Shown here one piece after another: positions 23,672 to 31,640 of a stretch of 33,323 nt of DNA. Position numbers and translations under genes: made by a program. This DNA is from Alphaproteobacteria bacterium. Lineage in GTDB: Bacteria; Pseudomonadota; Alphaproteobacteria; Micropepsales; Micropepsaceae. Under the pieces are notes generated by a model. The model saw only the letters and a list, made by a program, of their open reading frames with translations. It searched no databases and was not told the origin of the DNA. The first letter of the stretch is position 1. Every line of letters begins with the position of its first letter. The stretch covers positions 1-33,323 of the forward strand of contig PMKE01000064.1 in the NCBI GenBank assembly GCA_003158585.1, written 5' to 3'.

Positions 23672-25048
23672 TTGCGTTACGACGTCTGCATCATCGGCGG
23701 AGGAGCGGAAGGCTTGGCCGCTGCGGCTTGGCTCGCCCGTCGCGGTCTCAAACCCGTGGTCGCGGAGCGCAACGCCGCGTGCGGTGGCCGCTGCTCCACG
23801 CGCGAGTTCCATCCCGGCTTCAAGGCGTCGCCGTTCGCCGACGAGCTTGCCGCCATCCCGGCGGACATCTTCCGCGCCTTCGACCTCGCCCGGCGGGGCG
23901 TCGTCTTGGCTCCGGCCGCACCTTGCGGTTCTCCGTCCGCCGAAGCCGACGCGATTCGGAGCGCGGTCATCAAGCGGGCGATGGAGGACGCGGCGAGGGT
24001 TCTACCTCGTGGCCTGTTCGCCAAGCCCGTGCCGTCGCGGCCCTGGCCCGGCGAAGAGCTTGCCGCACGCACGCTCGCCGGGGCGACTCGGATGCCCATG
24101 TCCGGCACCGTGTGCGATCCGACGCTCTCGGGCAGTGCGCTGGCGATGCTGGCGGGAGCGCCGGGCGGCATGGCGGCAGGCGGGCTCGGCAGGCTCGGTG
24201 CGGCGCTACGTTCCGCAGCGGAAGAAACCGGCGCGGAAATCTCCTGCGGCCTCGAAGTCACCGACATCCGCCGCAAAGGCCGCCGCATCCTCGGCGTTGG
24301 CTTAGCCGACGGCAGCGAGATCGCCGCGCGTGCCGTCATCTCGACCCTCGACCTCAAGCGGACCTTCCTGTCGCTGTTCGCCTGGAACGAGCTGCCGCGC
24401 GAACTGGTCGAGCGCGTCGCCGCCTTCCGCCTCGCGCCCGGCACAGCACGCCTGCTGGTGGCGCTGGAGGCGCCGCCCGATCTGCCCACCGGACGCGGCG
24501 CGGAGTACCTGCGCGAGCCGATCCATGTGGCGCCCGTATCTCTCGAAGACGCCACTCTTGCCTGGCGGAGTGCGGCGGTTCCCGAGCATCCGCCGGCCAT
24601 TGTGCGCCTCGTCACCGCCGTCGATCCGTTCCTGGCGCCCGGCGGCGCGGCCACGTTGACCGTGACGCTCGGCGCCATTCCCCACGCGCCGTTCGACGGC
24701 GCCTGGACGAAGGAAAAGCGCGACAGGCTGCGCGACATGGCCCTGGCCGCCGCCGAGACGGCGCTGCCCGGCACCGGAGAGCGCGTGAAGTACGCCGAAC
24801 TGCTGGTGCCGCCCGACATGGAGAGCATGATCGGAGCGACCGAAGGCGATCTGATGGGCGGCGAGTTGTCCGCCTCGCAGATGCTCGGCTTCCGTCCCTT
24901 CCCGCAATGCCACGGCACGCGCACGCCGGTTGAGGGTCTTTATCTCGCGGGGCCGTCCTCCGCGCTCGGCCCCTTGGCGACCTGCGCTTCCGGCGTCGCC
25001 GCGGCGACCGCGGTACTGGCGGACTTCGCCGCCGGGAGGCTGAAATGA
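23672..25048 (+). CDS. FAD-dependent oxidoreductase, CrtI/PYROXD2-like (first of a pair)
   Basis: A 458-residue flavoprotein. The N-terminal dinucleotide fold is clear (YDVCIIGGGAEGLAAAAWLARRG, then VVAERNAACGGRCSTREFHPGF). MGGELSASQMLGFRPFPQCHGTRTPVEGLYLAG near the C-terminus is typical of phytoene-desaturase-like oxidoreductases of the PYROXD2 type, although the usual HPGGG that follows is replaced by SALGPLATCASG. No carotenoid genes are nearby, so a carotenoid role is unlikely. Translation starts at TTG (23672), with GGGGG 9 bases upstream; no in-frame ATG fits better. The stop overlaps the next start (ATGA). Paired with a second flavoprotein and a GcvT-fold protein; the substrate is unknown. 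Confidence 0.88.
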   Translation: MRYDVCIIGGGAEGLAAAAWLARRGLKPVVAERNAACGGRCSTREFHPGFKASPFADELAAIPADIFRAFDLARRGVVLAPAAPCGSPSAEADAIRSAVIKRAMEDAARVLPRGLFAKPVPSRPWPGEELAARTLAGATRMPMSGTVCDPTLSGSALAMLAGAPGGMAAGGLGRLGAALRSAAEETGAEISCGLEVTDIRRKGRRILGVGLADGSEIAARAVISTLDLKRTFLSLFAWNELPRELVERVAAFRLAPGTARLLVALEAPPDLPTGRGAEYLREPIHVAPVSLEDATLAWRSAAVPEHPPAIVRLVTAVDPFLAPGGAATLTVTLGAIPHAPFDGAWTKEKRDRLRDMALAAAETALPGTGERVKYAELLVPPDMESMIGATEGDLMGGELSASQMLGFRPFPQCHGTRTPVEGLYLAGPSSALGPLATCASGVAAATAVLADFAAGRLK

Positions 25049-26469
25049 GCGGCGAGGTCCTCGTCATCGGCGCGGGACCCAGCGGCCTTATCGCGGCAAC
25101 CTATCTTACCCGCGCCGGAGCCCATGTCGTGCTGCTGGAGGCCGAGGAGACGCCGGGCGGCGGCTGCGCCAACCGCGTCGCGGTGGAGAACGTCGTGGTG
25201 CCGTCGGGCCCGCAGGCGTTCGCGGCGCTCGACCCGCGCGTCGTCAAGGAACTGAAGCTGACGCGGCACGGCCTCAAATTCGCGGCGCGCGATCTGCCGC
25301 TGGTTGGTTTGCGCAGCGAAGGCAAGCCTCTCGTTCTTCCCCGCGACGTGCATGAGGCAAGGCGCAGCATCGCCCTGCACTCCGAGCGCGACGCGTCCCG
25401 CTTCGCGGATTTCCGCCGCGGCCTTTACGACTTCGCCCGCGCCATGCGCGCGCTGTGGTGGGAAGAGGGCGCACCGCACGGCGAGAAAATCGAAACCGAA
25501 CTGCGGCGGCTGAAGGTCACTACGGCAGGCGCTTTGCTCGATGCCGCGTTCGAGTCCGAAGCGCTCAAGGCAGCGTTTGCCTTCGATGCGATGGCGGGCG
25601 GCATGTCGCCGTCGGACGCCGGTTCCTCACTGCTGCTCGCCTGGCGCGCCGCGCAGGAGATGTGCGGGCTGCAAGGCGCGGCGGCGATCCCGCAGGGCGG
25701 GCCCGCGAGCCTCGTCGAGGCGCTGGTCGCCGCCGCCGAAGCGGCGGGAGTCGAGATCAGGACCGGCTCCAGAGTGGAGCGCCTCGATCTGGAGGGTGAC
25801 AGGGTGTCGGGTGCGGTGCTCGCCGGCGGCGAGACGCTTCCGGCGCGGTTTGTGCTCTCCAGCCTGTCGCGGAAGAAGACGCTGCTCGAATTCCTGCCGC
25901 CGGGCACGGCCGGGTTCGCCGCGGCGCGTCAGATCGAGCGGGTACAGGAGACGGGCGAAGGCAAGCTCGTGCTGACACTGGGCGCCTTGCCGGACGTGCT
26001 GCAGATGCCCGCGCGTCTGGTGATCGCCGAACGGCTGGATAACGCAATCGCCGCCCATACGGAAGCGCGCCTGGGCCGGATACCGGCGGAACCCGCGCTG
26101 GAAGTGGTTGCCGGCGATCTCGGTTCGTCTTTCCTCGTCTCGGTGACGATCCGTCCGCTGCCGGTGACACCGGCCGGGGGCTGGCCGACGCTCGCCGCGC
26201 CGCTCATCCAAAACGTGCTGCACAAGCTCGAACGGCACATGCCGAACCTGACCGCGGCGATCGGCGGACTGAACCTCGTTCTGCCGCAGGCGGGCGAACC
26301 GCTGACGGTTTCGCACATGCTCTCCGGCTGGCACGCGCGCATCGCGACGCCGGTGGAAGGTCTGCTCCTGTGCGGCGAGAGTGCCGAGCCGGTACCGGCG
26401 GTCTCCGGCCGCGCGGCGCGCCTCGCGGCGGCGATGGCGGCGGAGCAACTGAAGGGGGCCGCGCCATGA
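25045..26469 (+). CDS. FAD-dependent oxidoreductase, CrtI/PYROXD2-like (second of a pair)
   Basis: A 474-residue flavoprotein with the FAD motif VLVIGAGPSGLIAATYLTRAG and VVLLEAEETPGGGC. GGPASLVEALVAAAEAAGVEIRTGSRVERLDLEGDRVSGAVLAGG is the conserved mid-region of phytoene-desaturase-like proteins. The C-terminus (SHMLSGWHARIATPVEGLLLCGESAEPVPAVSGRAARLAAAMAAEQL) closes the FAD site. It is similar in layout to the preceding gene but not a recent copy. ATGA overlaps on both sides couple it to the first flavoprotein and to the GcvT-fold gene, so the three proteins are probably made in fixed ratio and may form a complex. Confidence 0.88.
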   Translation: MSGEVLVIGAGPSGLIAATYLTRAGAHVVLLEAEETPGGGCANRVAVENVVVPSGPQAFAALDPRVVKELKLTRHGLKFAARDLPLVGLRSEGKPLVLPRDVHEARRSIALHSERDASRFADFRRGLYDFARAMRALWWEEGAPHGEKIETELRRLKVTTAGALLDAAFESEALKAAFAFDAMAGGMSPSDAGSSLLLAWRAAQEMCGLQGAAAIPQGGPASLVEALVAAAEAAGVEIRTGSRVERLDLEGDRVSGAVLAGGETLPARFVLSSLSRKKTLLEFLPPGTAGFAAARQIERVQETGEGKLVLTLGALPDVLQMPARLVIAERLDNAIAAHTEARLGRIPAEPALEVVAGDLGSSFLVSVTIRPLPVTPAGGWPTLAAPLIQNVLHKLERHMPNLTAAIGGLNLVLPQAGEPLTVSHMLSGWHARIATPVEGLLLCGESAEPVPAVSGRAARLAAAMAAEQLKGAAP

Positions 26470-27560
26470 CGCTCCTCGCCACGCCGTTCCACGCGCGCGC
26501 TGCCGAAGCCAACCGGCTGAACGCCTGGATGAACCGCGGCGGCTTCACACTGGCGAGCGATTACGGCGACGCGGCGGGCGAGGCAGTGGCAGCGCGTTTC
26601 GGCGCGGTGCTCGCCGATCTTTCCTGGCTGTGGCGCGTGAAGCTGACGGGACCGCGAGCGGCGGAGTTCGTCTCGCGCTTCTTCACGCGCGATGCTTCGG
26701 CGCTGGCGCCCGGCGCGGGCCTCAGGGTCCTGTGGCTAAACGATGCGGGAGCCGTGCGCGGCGCGGGCACTATCGCGCGCCTAGGGCGGGAATCCTTCCT
26801 GCTCGTGGCGCCGATGGAGGATGCCGACTGGCTGACCAACGCAGCCCGTCTCTACGACGTCGCAGCCGCGGACGTCACAAGCGCCGACGGCATTCTGGCC
26901 GTGGTTGGTCCGGCGTCGCGGCGCATCCTCGAGCGTGCCGGACTGAACGCCGCGATGGAGCCGGTCACGCTGAAAAAGCTATTCTGGCGCGGCCTCGACG
27001 TGACCCTGTCGCGCTTCGCGCTCGGCTATGAAGTGTGGTGCGAACCGGACGTCGCCCTCATCGCATGGGACCGGTTGACGGCTGCCGGGCGCTGCGACGC
27101 TCTGCGTCCTGCCGGACAGCGCGCTATGGACATCCTCGCCTTGGAGAGCGGCCTCTTGCGGCCCGTCCTCGACTACGCGCCGGCACGCGACGGCTTTGCG
27201 CCGGAACCGACGCCGCAATCGCTCGGTCTCGGCGCGCTGGTCGATCGCGGACACTTCTTCAACGGAAAGCGCGGCTTCCTCGCCGCGGGCGCGGATACGG
27301 TTCTGTCCGGGCTCTTGCTGGATGGCGAAACGCCCGTGCCCAACGCACCGGTGATGCACGAAGGCCGCCAAGTGGGCCGCACGCTGGTTTCCCTCTATTC
27401 GCCCGCGCTGCGTGGGGCCGCCGCCTTGGCTGTGTTCGCGGCGCCGCCGCCGGAACGGGGGCTGATGGCGGGCGGAATCGTCTGCCGTGCCGTGGCCTTG
27501 CCTTTGCTGCCGATTCCCGCTCCGATTGCAGCGACGGAGAATCCGTCCTCCACCGTTTAA
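26466..27560 (+). CDS. GcvT-fold (aminomethyltransferase-like) protein
   Basis: A 364-residue protein with the folate-binding GcvT/sarcosine-oxidase C-terminal fold: LADLSWLWRVKLTGPRAAEFVSRFFTRD, LWLNDAGAVRGAGTIARLG, then the signature LALESGLLRPVLDY (224-237), PTPQSLGLGALVD and FFNGKRGFLA (264-273). In canonical GcvT the GGIxDD loop supplies a catalytic Asp. Here the same loop reads AGAVRGAG (by hand alignment), so normal aminomethyl transfer is doubtful. It is not a YgfZ, lacking its KGCYxGQE motif. ATG 26466 overlaps the preceding TGA; an upstream extension is rejected. Flavoproteins with GcvT partners recall sarcosine and dimethylglycine oxidases. Confidence 0.85.
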   Translation: MTLLATPFHARAAEANRLNAWMNRGGFTLASDYGDAAGEAVAARFGAVLADLSWLWRVKLTGPRAAEFVSRFFTRDASALAPGAGLRVLWLNDAGAVRGAGTIARLGRESFLLVAPMEDADWLTNAARLYDVAAADVTSADGILAVVGPASRRILERAGLNAAMEPVTLKKLFWRGLDVTLSRFALGYEVWCEPDVALIAWDRLTAAGRCDALRPAGQRAMDILALESGLLRPVLDYAPARDGFAPEPTPQSLGLGALVDRGHFFNGKRGFLAAGADTVLSGLLLDGETPVPNAPVMHEGRQVGRTLVSLYSPALRGAAALAVFAAPPPERGLMAGGIVCRAVALPLLPIPAPIAATENPSSTV

Positions 27561-27571
27561 CCCCGAGGGCG

Positions 27572-28135
27572 ATGGGTCTGGATGCCGGGATGAAATTCGA
27601 TCCGGATGCCGAGCTTGTCGCTCGGGTGGGCAGGGGCGACCGCGCCGCGGCGCAAGCCCTGATGGCCCGCCATCTGCCGAAAATGCTGAGCTTGGCCCGG
27701 CGGATGCTGTCCGGCCAGGCGGAGGCCGAGGATTGCGTGCAGGAAGCCTTCTTGCGTCTCTGGACCCATGCGGCGCGCTGGAAGCCGGGAGCGGCGAAGT
27801 TCGAGACCTGGCTTTACCGCGTGACTCTGAACCAGTGCTACGACCGCCTGCGGAAGAAGCCGGCGGCCCCACTGGAAGCGGCGGCGCAGGTGGCCGATCC
27901 CGCGCCGGGGCCGGAGGCGAACTTGGTGAACGCGGCGCTGGCGGCGGAAGTCGAGGCGGCGCTGCAAACATTGCCGGAGCGCCAGCGCGCCGCCGTGCTG
28001 CTCTGCCACTACCAGGGGCACGGCAACATCGAAGCGGCGGAGATTCTGGGCGTCGGCGTTGAAGCCTTGGAGTCTCTTCTGGCGCGCGCCCGGCGGACTT
28101 TGAGAACGAAGCTATCGCATCTGAGAGAGAGTTGA
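27572..28135 (+). CDS. RNA polymerase sigma factor, ECF type
   Basis: A 187-residue group 4 sigma factor. Region 2 is visible in HLPKMLSLARRMLSGQAEAEDCVQEAFLRLWTHA and FETWLYRVTLNQCYDRLRKK; region 4 in LQTLPERQRAAVLLCHYQGHGNIEAAEILGVGVEALESLLARARRTLRTKL. The ATG at 27572 has GAGG close upstream; the one at 27590 is an alternative. It starts 11 bases after the GcvT-fold stop and its stop is 2 bases before the next chosen ATG, so it appears to be co-transcribed with genes on both sides. The downstream membrane protein and CnrX-like sensor suggest control as in the cobalt-nickel CnrYXH system. Confidence 0.92.
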   Translation: MGLDAGMKFDPDAELVARVGRGDRAAAQALMARHLPKMLSLARRMLSGQAEAEDCVQEAFLRLWTHAARWKPGAAKFETWLYRVTLNQCYDRLRKKPAAPLEAAAQVADPAPGPEANLVNAALAAEVEAALQTLPERQRAAVLLCHYQGHGNIEAAEILGVGVEALESLLARARRTLRTKLSHLRES

Positions 28136-28137
28136 CG

Positions 28138-28488
28138 ATGAGCGAGGGTCGCAACACATGGACGGAAGACGCCGCCTTCGCGGACGGCGTCCTCAAGGCG
28201 TTGCCCAGCGTGGCGGTTCCGCCGGAACTCGAAGCGCGCATCCTGGCCGACTTCAATGCCGTGGCGGCAAAGCGTGCGCCCGGTGCCGTCTCGCGCTTCA
28301 TGCAGCGCTTGCGCGATGCGGCATGGCCGGGAGCGCCGCTGTGGAAGCCCGCTTCCATCCTGGCGCTGTCGCTCTTGATCGGATTGACTGCGGGCGCCTT
28401 CGTGCCCGCGGCCGATCTGACGTCGCCGGAACAGACAACCGCGTCGGCCGACACGCCGTCGGTCCTGGATATCTCGGGGGATTTCTGA
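28138..28488 (+). CDS. Putative single-pass anti-sigma protein
   Basis: A 116-residue protein: a cytoplasmic N-terminal part of about 68 residues (FADGVLKALPSVAVPPELEARILADF), one membrane helix (about 71-89, ASILALSLLIGLTAGAFVP) and a short periplasmic tail. This layout and its position directly after a sigma factor are those of anti-sigma factors such as CnrY, though I see no zinc-binding HxxxCxxC. ATG 28138 follows GAGAGAG; a TTG 6 bases earlier overlaps the sigma stop. One base separates its stop from the sensor start. Assigned by context. Confidence 0.7.
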   Translation: MSEGRNTWTEDAAFADGVLKALPSVAVPPELEARILADFNAVAAKRAPGAVSRFMQRLRDAAWPGAPLWKPASILALSLLIGLTAGAFVPAADLTSPEQTTASADTPSVLDISGDF

Positions 28489-28489
28489 A

Positions 28490-29062
28490 ATGAGCAGCCA
28501 ATCCGCGCCGCGCCGCGCCTCGAACGTGGCCTTGATCGTCTCGCTCTGCCTGAACTTCCTCCTGGCGGGCCTGATCGTTACGGCCGTGGTGCGCTTTTCC
28601 ATGATGCATCCGCTGTTCGGAGCGATGGCACCCGGCGATTTCACGCGCGGGGGCGGAATGGGGCACGGCATGTGGCAGATGCAACCGTTATCCCCGCAGG
28701 CGATGATGAACGCGGCGCCCGGCAAGGCCGGACAAATCCGTTCCATCATCGAGGCGCATAGTCCACGGATCCACGAGTTGCGCATGTCCTCGTTCGACGC
28801 CAGGAACGAAGCCTTGCGTCTGCTCGCGGCGCCCGAGTTCGACAAGAGCGCCTACGACAAGTCGCTCGCCAAGCTTCAAAGCGCCGACGCGGCGCTGGAG
28901 GCGGAGGTTCTGAAAGCCGTGTCCGAATGCGCGGCGGCGCTGTCGCCCGAGGAGCGCCGCGCCGCGGCGTCTGCGCCACCCGACTGGGGACGCGGACACG
29001 GACACGGACATGGACACGGCTGGGGCCACCACGGCGGCCGGCACATGCAGGACGGGCCTTGA
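28490..29062 (+). CDS. CnrX-like periplasmic metal sensor with His-rich tail
   Basis: A 190-residue protein with one N-terminal membrane anchor (about 12-36), then a periplasmic helical domain of the Spy/CnrX/ZraP type (RSIIEAHSPRIHELRMSSFDARNEALRLLAAPEFDKSAYDKSLAKLQSADAALEAEVLKAV). The Met/His-rich stretch (MGHGMWQMQ, about 57-65) and C-terminal GHGHGHGHGWGHHGGRH (169-185, seven His) look like metal-binding sites. CnrX-like proteins bind Ni or Co and release a sigma factor through an anti-sigma partner, which fits the two preceding genes. No efflux pump genes follow in this window. Confidence 0.85.
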   Translation: MSSQSAPRRASNVALIVSLCLNFLLAGLIVTAVVRFSMMHPLFGAMAPGDFTRGGGMGHGMWQMQPLSPQAMMNAAPGKAGQIRSIIEAHSPRIHELRMSSFDARNEALRLLAAPEFDKSAYDKSLAKLQSADAALEAEVLKAVSECAAALSPEERRAAASAPPDWGRGHGHGHGHGWGHHGGRHMQDGP

Positions 29063-29089
29063 AATGAAGCTCTGCCTTCAATCGAGTCG

Positions 29090-29110
29090 TTTGTTGGCCG
29101 GACCAACAAA
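29090..29110 (+). terminator. Hairpin at the end of the flavoprotein-sigma operon
   Basis: TTTGTTGG (29090-29097) and CCAACAAA (29103-29110) form a perfect 8-bp stem around CCGGA, 28 bases after the sensor stop codon. There is no T-run after it, so its terminator strength is uncertain. Confidence 0.4.
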
Positions 29111-29112
29111 AA

Positions 29113-29227
29113 TGTCATCCCGGGCGCGCAGCGAAGCGGAGCGACCCGGGACCCACTGGGAAGCAAGCGCTTGTTACGAGGTGGGTCCCGGCACACGCCG
29201 CACTTCGTGCGGCTGGCCGGGATGACA
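29113..29227. repeat. Dispersed palindromic intergenic repeat, copy 2
   Basis: A 115-base element with perfect 11-bp inverted ends (TGTCATCCCGG at 29113-29123, CCGGGATGACA at 29217-29227). Inside lie perfect 10-bp arms CGGGACCCAC (29147-29156) and GTGGGTCCCG (29181-29190) and a third hairpin GCCGCAC/GTGCGGC (29197-29213). The core matches copy 1 at 7420-7558. Like copy 1, it fills the gap between convergent genes. A MITE/REP-like non-coding element. Confidence 0.8.
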
Positions 29228-29248
29228 GATCGAGTTGATCGAGCGAAC

Positions 29249-30778
29249 TCAGCCCTTCGGCAACCGCAATTCGGCCGAAGTTCCTTCGCCCGGTGTGCTC
29301 GAAAGCTTGAGGGCGCCGCCCATGCGCCGCGCCAGCGCCACGACGATGGCGAGCCCCAGCCCCGAGCCCGTCGAGACTCCGACGCGCTCGAATCTGCGGA
29401 ACGCTGTGCCCGCCACCTTGACTTCGCCCGGCGAGAAACCGCGTCCGGTGTCGGACACGCCGATGGCGACGGCGCCTTCCTCTTCGCGCACGCTGACGCG
29501 CACGCGGCCGCCTTCCGGCGTGAAGAGCAGCGCGTTCGCCAGGAGATTGGCGATAATGCGCTTCACCGCCAGCGGATCGGCGACGACGGCGGCCGGTGCG
29601 GCGGGAACCATCTCGAGGTCGATGCGGCGCGAGAAGGCGCGCCCGGCGCTTTCATCGACGCAAGTCCCGACCAACTCGGTCGCGTCGAAGGTGACGGGCT
29701 TCAGCGGATAACGCCCCGCTTCGAGGTCGGCGAATTCGAGGATGTCGCCGACCTTGCTGTGCAGATGGCGCCCTGCCATGCCGATGTCGCGGGCATATTC
29801 GACGTATTTGGCGTGGCCCACCGCGCCGTAGAAGCCGCGCTCGATCACTTCGGCGAAGCCGATGATGGCGTTGAGCGGCGTGCGCAGCTCGTGACTCATA
29901 TGCGCGATGAATTCGGCCTTGGAGCGCTGCGACTCCGCCGCCTGCCGCTCGGCCGTGGCAAGCCGGACGAGCAGCCGCGCTTCTTCGGGCCGCGTCGCGC
30001 GCAACGAGCGGATCGCCTGCGCCGCCTTGGCGCGGCGCTCGAATTCGCCAACGAACACTGCGGCGAGCCAGGCGCCCACCAGCGCCGGTCCGAGGATGAC
30101 GAACAGGTAGAGCGGCAGCGAGCCGACCCACGCAGCGACGGCGTCCTCGTCGTCGAGCGCGACGCGCACCTCCACGGGCCAGTTCTTGACGCGCGCGGTG
30201 GTGAACTCGCCGGTGAGCGGCGCGCCCGCCAGAAGGCCGTTTGTGGAACCGAGAAGCTGCGCCTTGTCCAGCAGCGCCGGCGGCAGCAGCGCATCGAAAG
30301 ACAGTGCGACGATCTCTGTCCCGTCGCGGAACGCGATGACGGCGCGCTGCGGCGTGCCCAGCACCACGCGTCCGTGCCGCGTCGGTTCTGCAAAATTCTC
30401 CATCGGAAGGAAAGCGCCGCTCGCCAGGCGCGTCGCACCGCCGTCGTCGGCAATCGCGATGCCGCGTACGCCGGGCGGCAAGCCGTTGATCATGCCTGCG
30501 GCATAGGCGCGCCCGATGCGCTCATAATTGGAGAGCGAGGTTTCGGTCGCGGTCGCAATGTCCTGCGCGCGCCGGGCTTCGAAATACGCCGCCTGTTGCG
30601 TGGCATGCGTGCGGTCGAAACGCATCTGCAAGGCGCCGGCCGCGGCGAAACTTCCGCCGATCGCGACGACGCAAAGAAACACCGTGGCGCGGATGTTGCG
30701 CGTCGGCATGGCCGCGAGCCAACCCAGTGCTCCGTGAAAGAGCCCCACGGGTCTTACCGCCAGCCTTTGCCCCGCCAT
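29249..30778 (-). CDS. Membrane sensor histidine kinase
   Basis: A 509-residue kinase. TM1 (about 31-51) and TM2 (about 221-244) enclose a periplasmic sensor of about 165 residues with no recognised fold. The HisKA His is in SHELRTPLNAIIGFAEVI (H296); the HATPase shows the N-box-like NLLANALLFT, G1 DTGRGF and G2 GSGLGLAIV. There is no receiver domain and no HAMP pattern. The start at 30778 has GGGG 7 bases upstream; the frame remains open for 24 further codons, and MPTRN (30709) is also possible. No response regulator is adjacent, so it is an orphan kinase. It is convergent with the sigma/sensor operon across a dispersed repeat. Confidence 0.92.
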   Translation of the reverse strand: MAGQRLAVRPVGLFHGALGWLAAMPTRNIRATVFLCVVAIGGSFAAAGALQMRFDRTHATQQAAYFEARRAQDIATATETSLSNYERIGRAYAAGMINGLPPGVRGIAIADDGGATRLASGAFLPMENFAEPTRHGRVVLGTPQRAVIAFRDGTEIVALSFDALLPPALLDKAQLLGSTNGLLAGAPLTGEFTTARVKNWPVEVRVALDDEDAVAAWVGSLPLYLFVILGPALVGAWLAAVFVGEFERRAKAAQAIRSLRATRPEEARLLVRLATAERQAAESQRSKAEFIAHMSHELRTPLNAIIGFAEVIERGFYGAVGHAKYVEYARDIGMAGRHLHSKVGDILEFADLEAGRYPLKPVTFDATELVGTCVDESAGRAFSRRIDLEMVPAAPAAVVADPLAVKRIIANLLANALLFTPEGGRVRVSVREEEGAVAIGVSDTGRGFSPGEVKVAGTAFRRFERVGVSTGSGLGLAIVVALARRMGGALKLSSTPGEGTSAELRLPKG

Positions 30779-30916
30779 GAGGAATCCCCGCCCTGCGCGG
30801 TCAGGTGATTCGCGCCGCCCGATTATGAGAATCGGCTGAGTCGCTGTCACCTGCTTCGGGGGCGAATCAGTCCGGCTGCCGGAACGGCCCGTCTTCTTGA
30901 TCGGCTTCGGGTTCCG

Positions 30917-31618
30917 TCAAGGCTTGCCGATGATCCGGCATTGCTGGACGCCCTTGAAGTCCTTCTCGGTCCGGCCGTCCAGATGGCCGATCGTGGAGAG
31001 ATACGAATAGGCCGGCGCTGCGTCCCACTCGATCCGTCCCGTGGTGCGGTCGAGAAGGTAGTTGCTGCCGTGAATGCCTGTGCCCCATTCCACTTTTGAG
31101 CCTGTGACATCCGCCTGGAAAAAAGTGGGCGAGTCATAGGTCCCGTCGTCGTTCGGGTAGCTCATGGACACGGCCCCGGCATCTTCATAGACGGTGTCAT
31201 GCTCGGGGAGCTTGCCGTTGTCCGGGACGGCCTTGCAGGCATAGGGTGTGACCGACCCGGGGCGGGAACGTTCGCTCGCCAGGGCGAACAATCGGATCAC
31301 ATCAGAATTGCCGTTGCGAGCGGCCCAGACGATGGCGGTGGTGCCGTCATGGTCCGTTTTCTTGGTGTCTGCTTTAGCGACAAGAAGCGTCTCGACGATC
31401 TCGTCGTAGCCGTACTCGGCGGCGAACATCAGCGGCGTCATTCCATCGCTTGGGTTTGCATAGTTCACGTCGGCTCCCGCCGCGATCAGAGCCTTGACTT
31501 TCACCACATCGCCGGTAGCTACAGCCTTGAAGAGGTCGTCCCCGGACGCGCCCCCTGCTGGAACACCCAAAATGAATACGATCAGCGCGACGGCTGCTGC
31601 AAATTTGCCATGAGACAT
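30917..31618 (-). CDS. Secreted ankyrin-repeat protein
   Basis: A 233-residue exported protein: signal peptide about 1-25 (MSHGKFAAAVALIVFILGV), then three ankyrin repeats (about 28-112: DLFKAVATGDVVKVKALIAAGADVNYANPSDGMTPLMFAAEYGYDEIVETLL, then DGTTAIVWAARNGNSDVIRLF). The C-terminal 120 residues (YACKAVPDNG to GVQQCRIIGKP) belong to no family I know and contain two Cys that could pair in the periplasm. GAGGGGG lies about 6 bases before the ATG. It follows pepN by 22 bases on the same strand and could be co-transcribed with it. Confidence 0.88.
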   Translation of the reverse strand: MSHGKFAAAVALIVFILGVPAGGASGDDLFKAVATGDVVKVKALIAAGADVNYANPSDGMTPLMFAAEYGYDEIVETLLVAKADTKKTDHDGTTAIVWAARNGNSDVIRLFALASERSRPGSVTPYACKAVPDNGKLPEHDTVYEDAGAVSMSYPNDDGTYDSPTFFQADVTGSKVEWGTGIHGSNYLLDRTTGRIEWDAAPAYSYLSTIGHLDGRTEKDFKGVQQCRIIGKP

Positions 31619-31640
31619 GCTTTCCCCCTCGTTATTCTCA

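Noticed and set aside
23672..26469. Carotenoid biosynthesis for the two CrtI-like flavoproteins
   Set aside because: No phytoene synthase, cyclase or GGPP synthase nearby, and the C-terminal motifs resemble the PYROXD2 group more than CrtI.
28988..29045. GGACAC/GGACAT tandem repeats as a repeat array
   Set aside because: They encode the Gly-His tail of the metal sensor and are explained by coding sequence.
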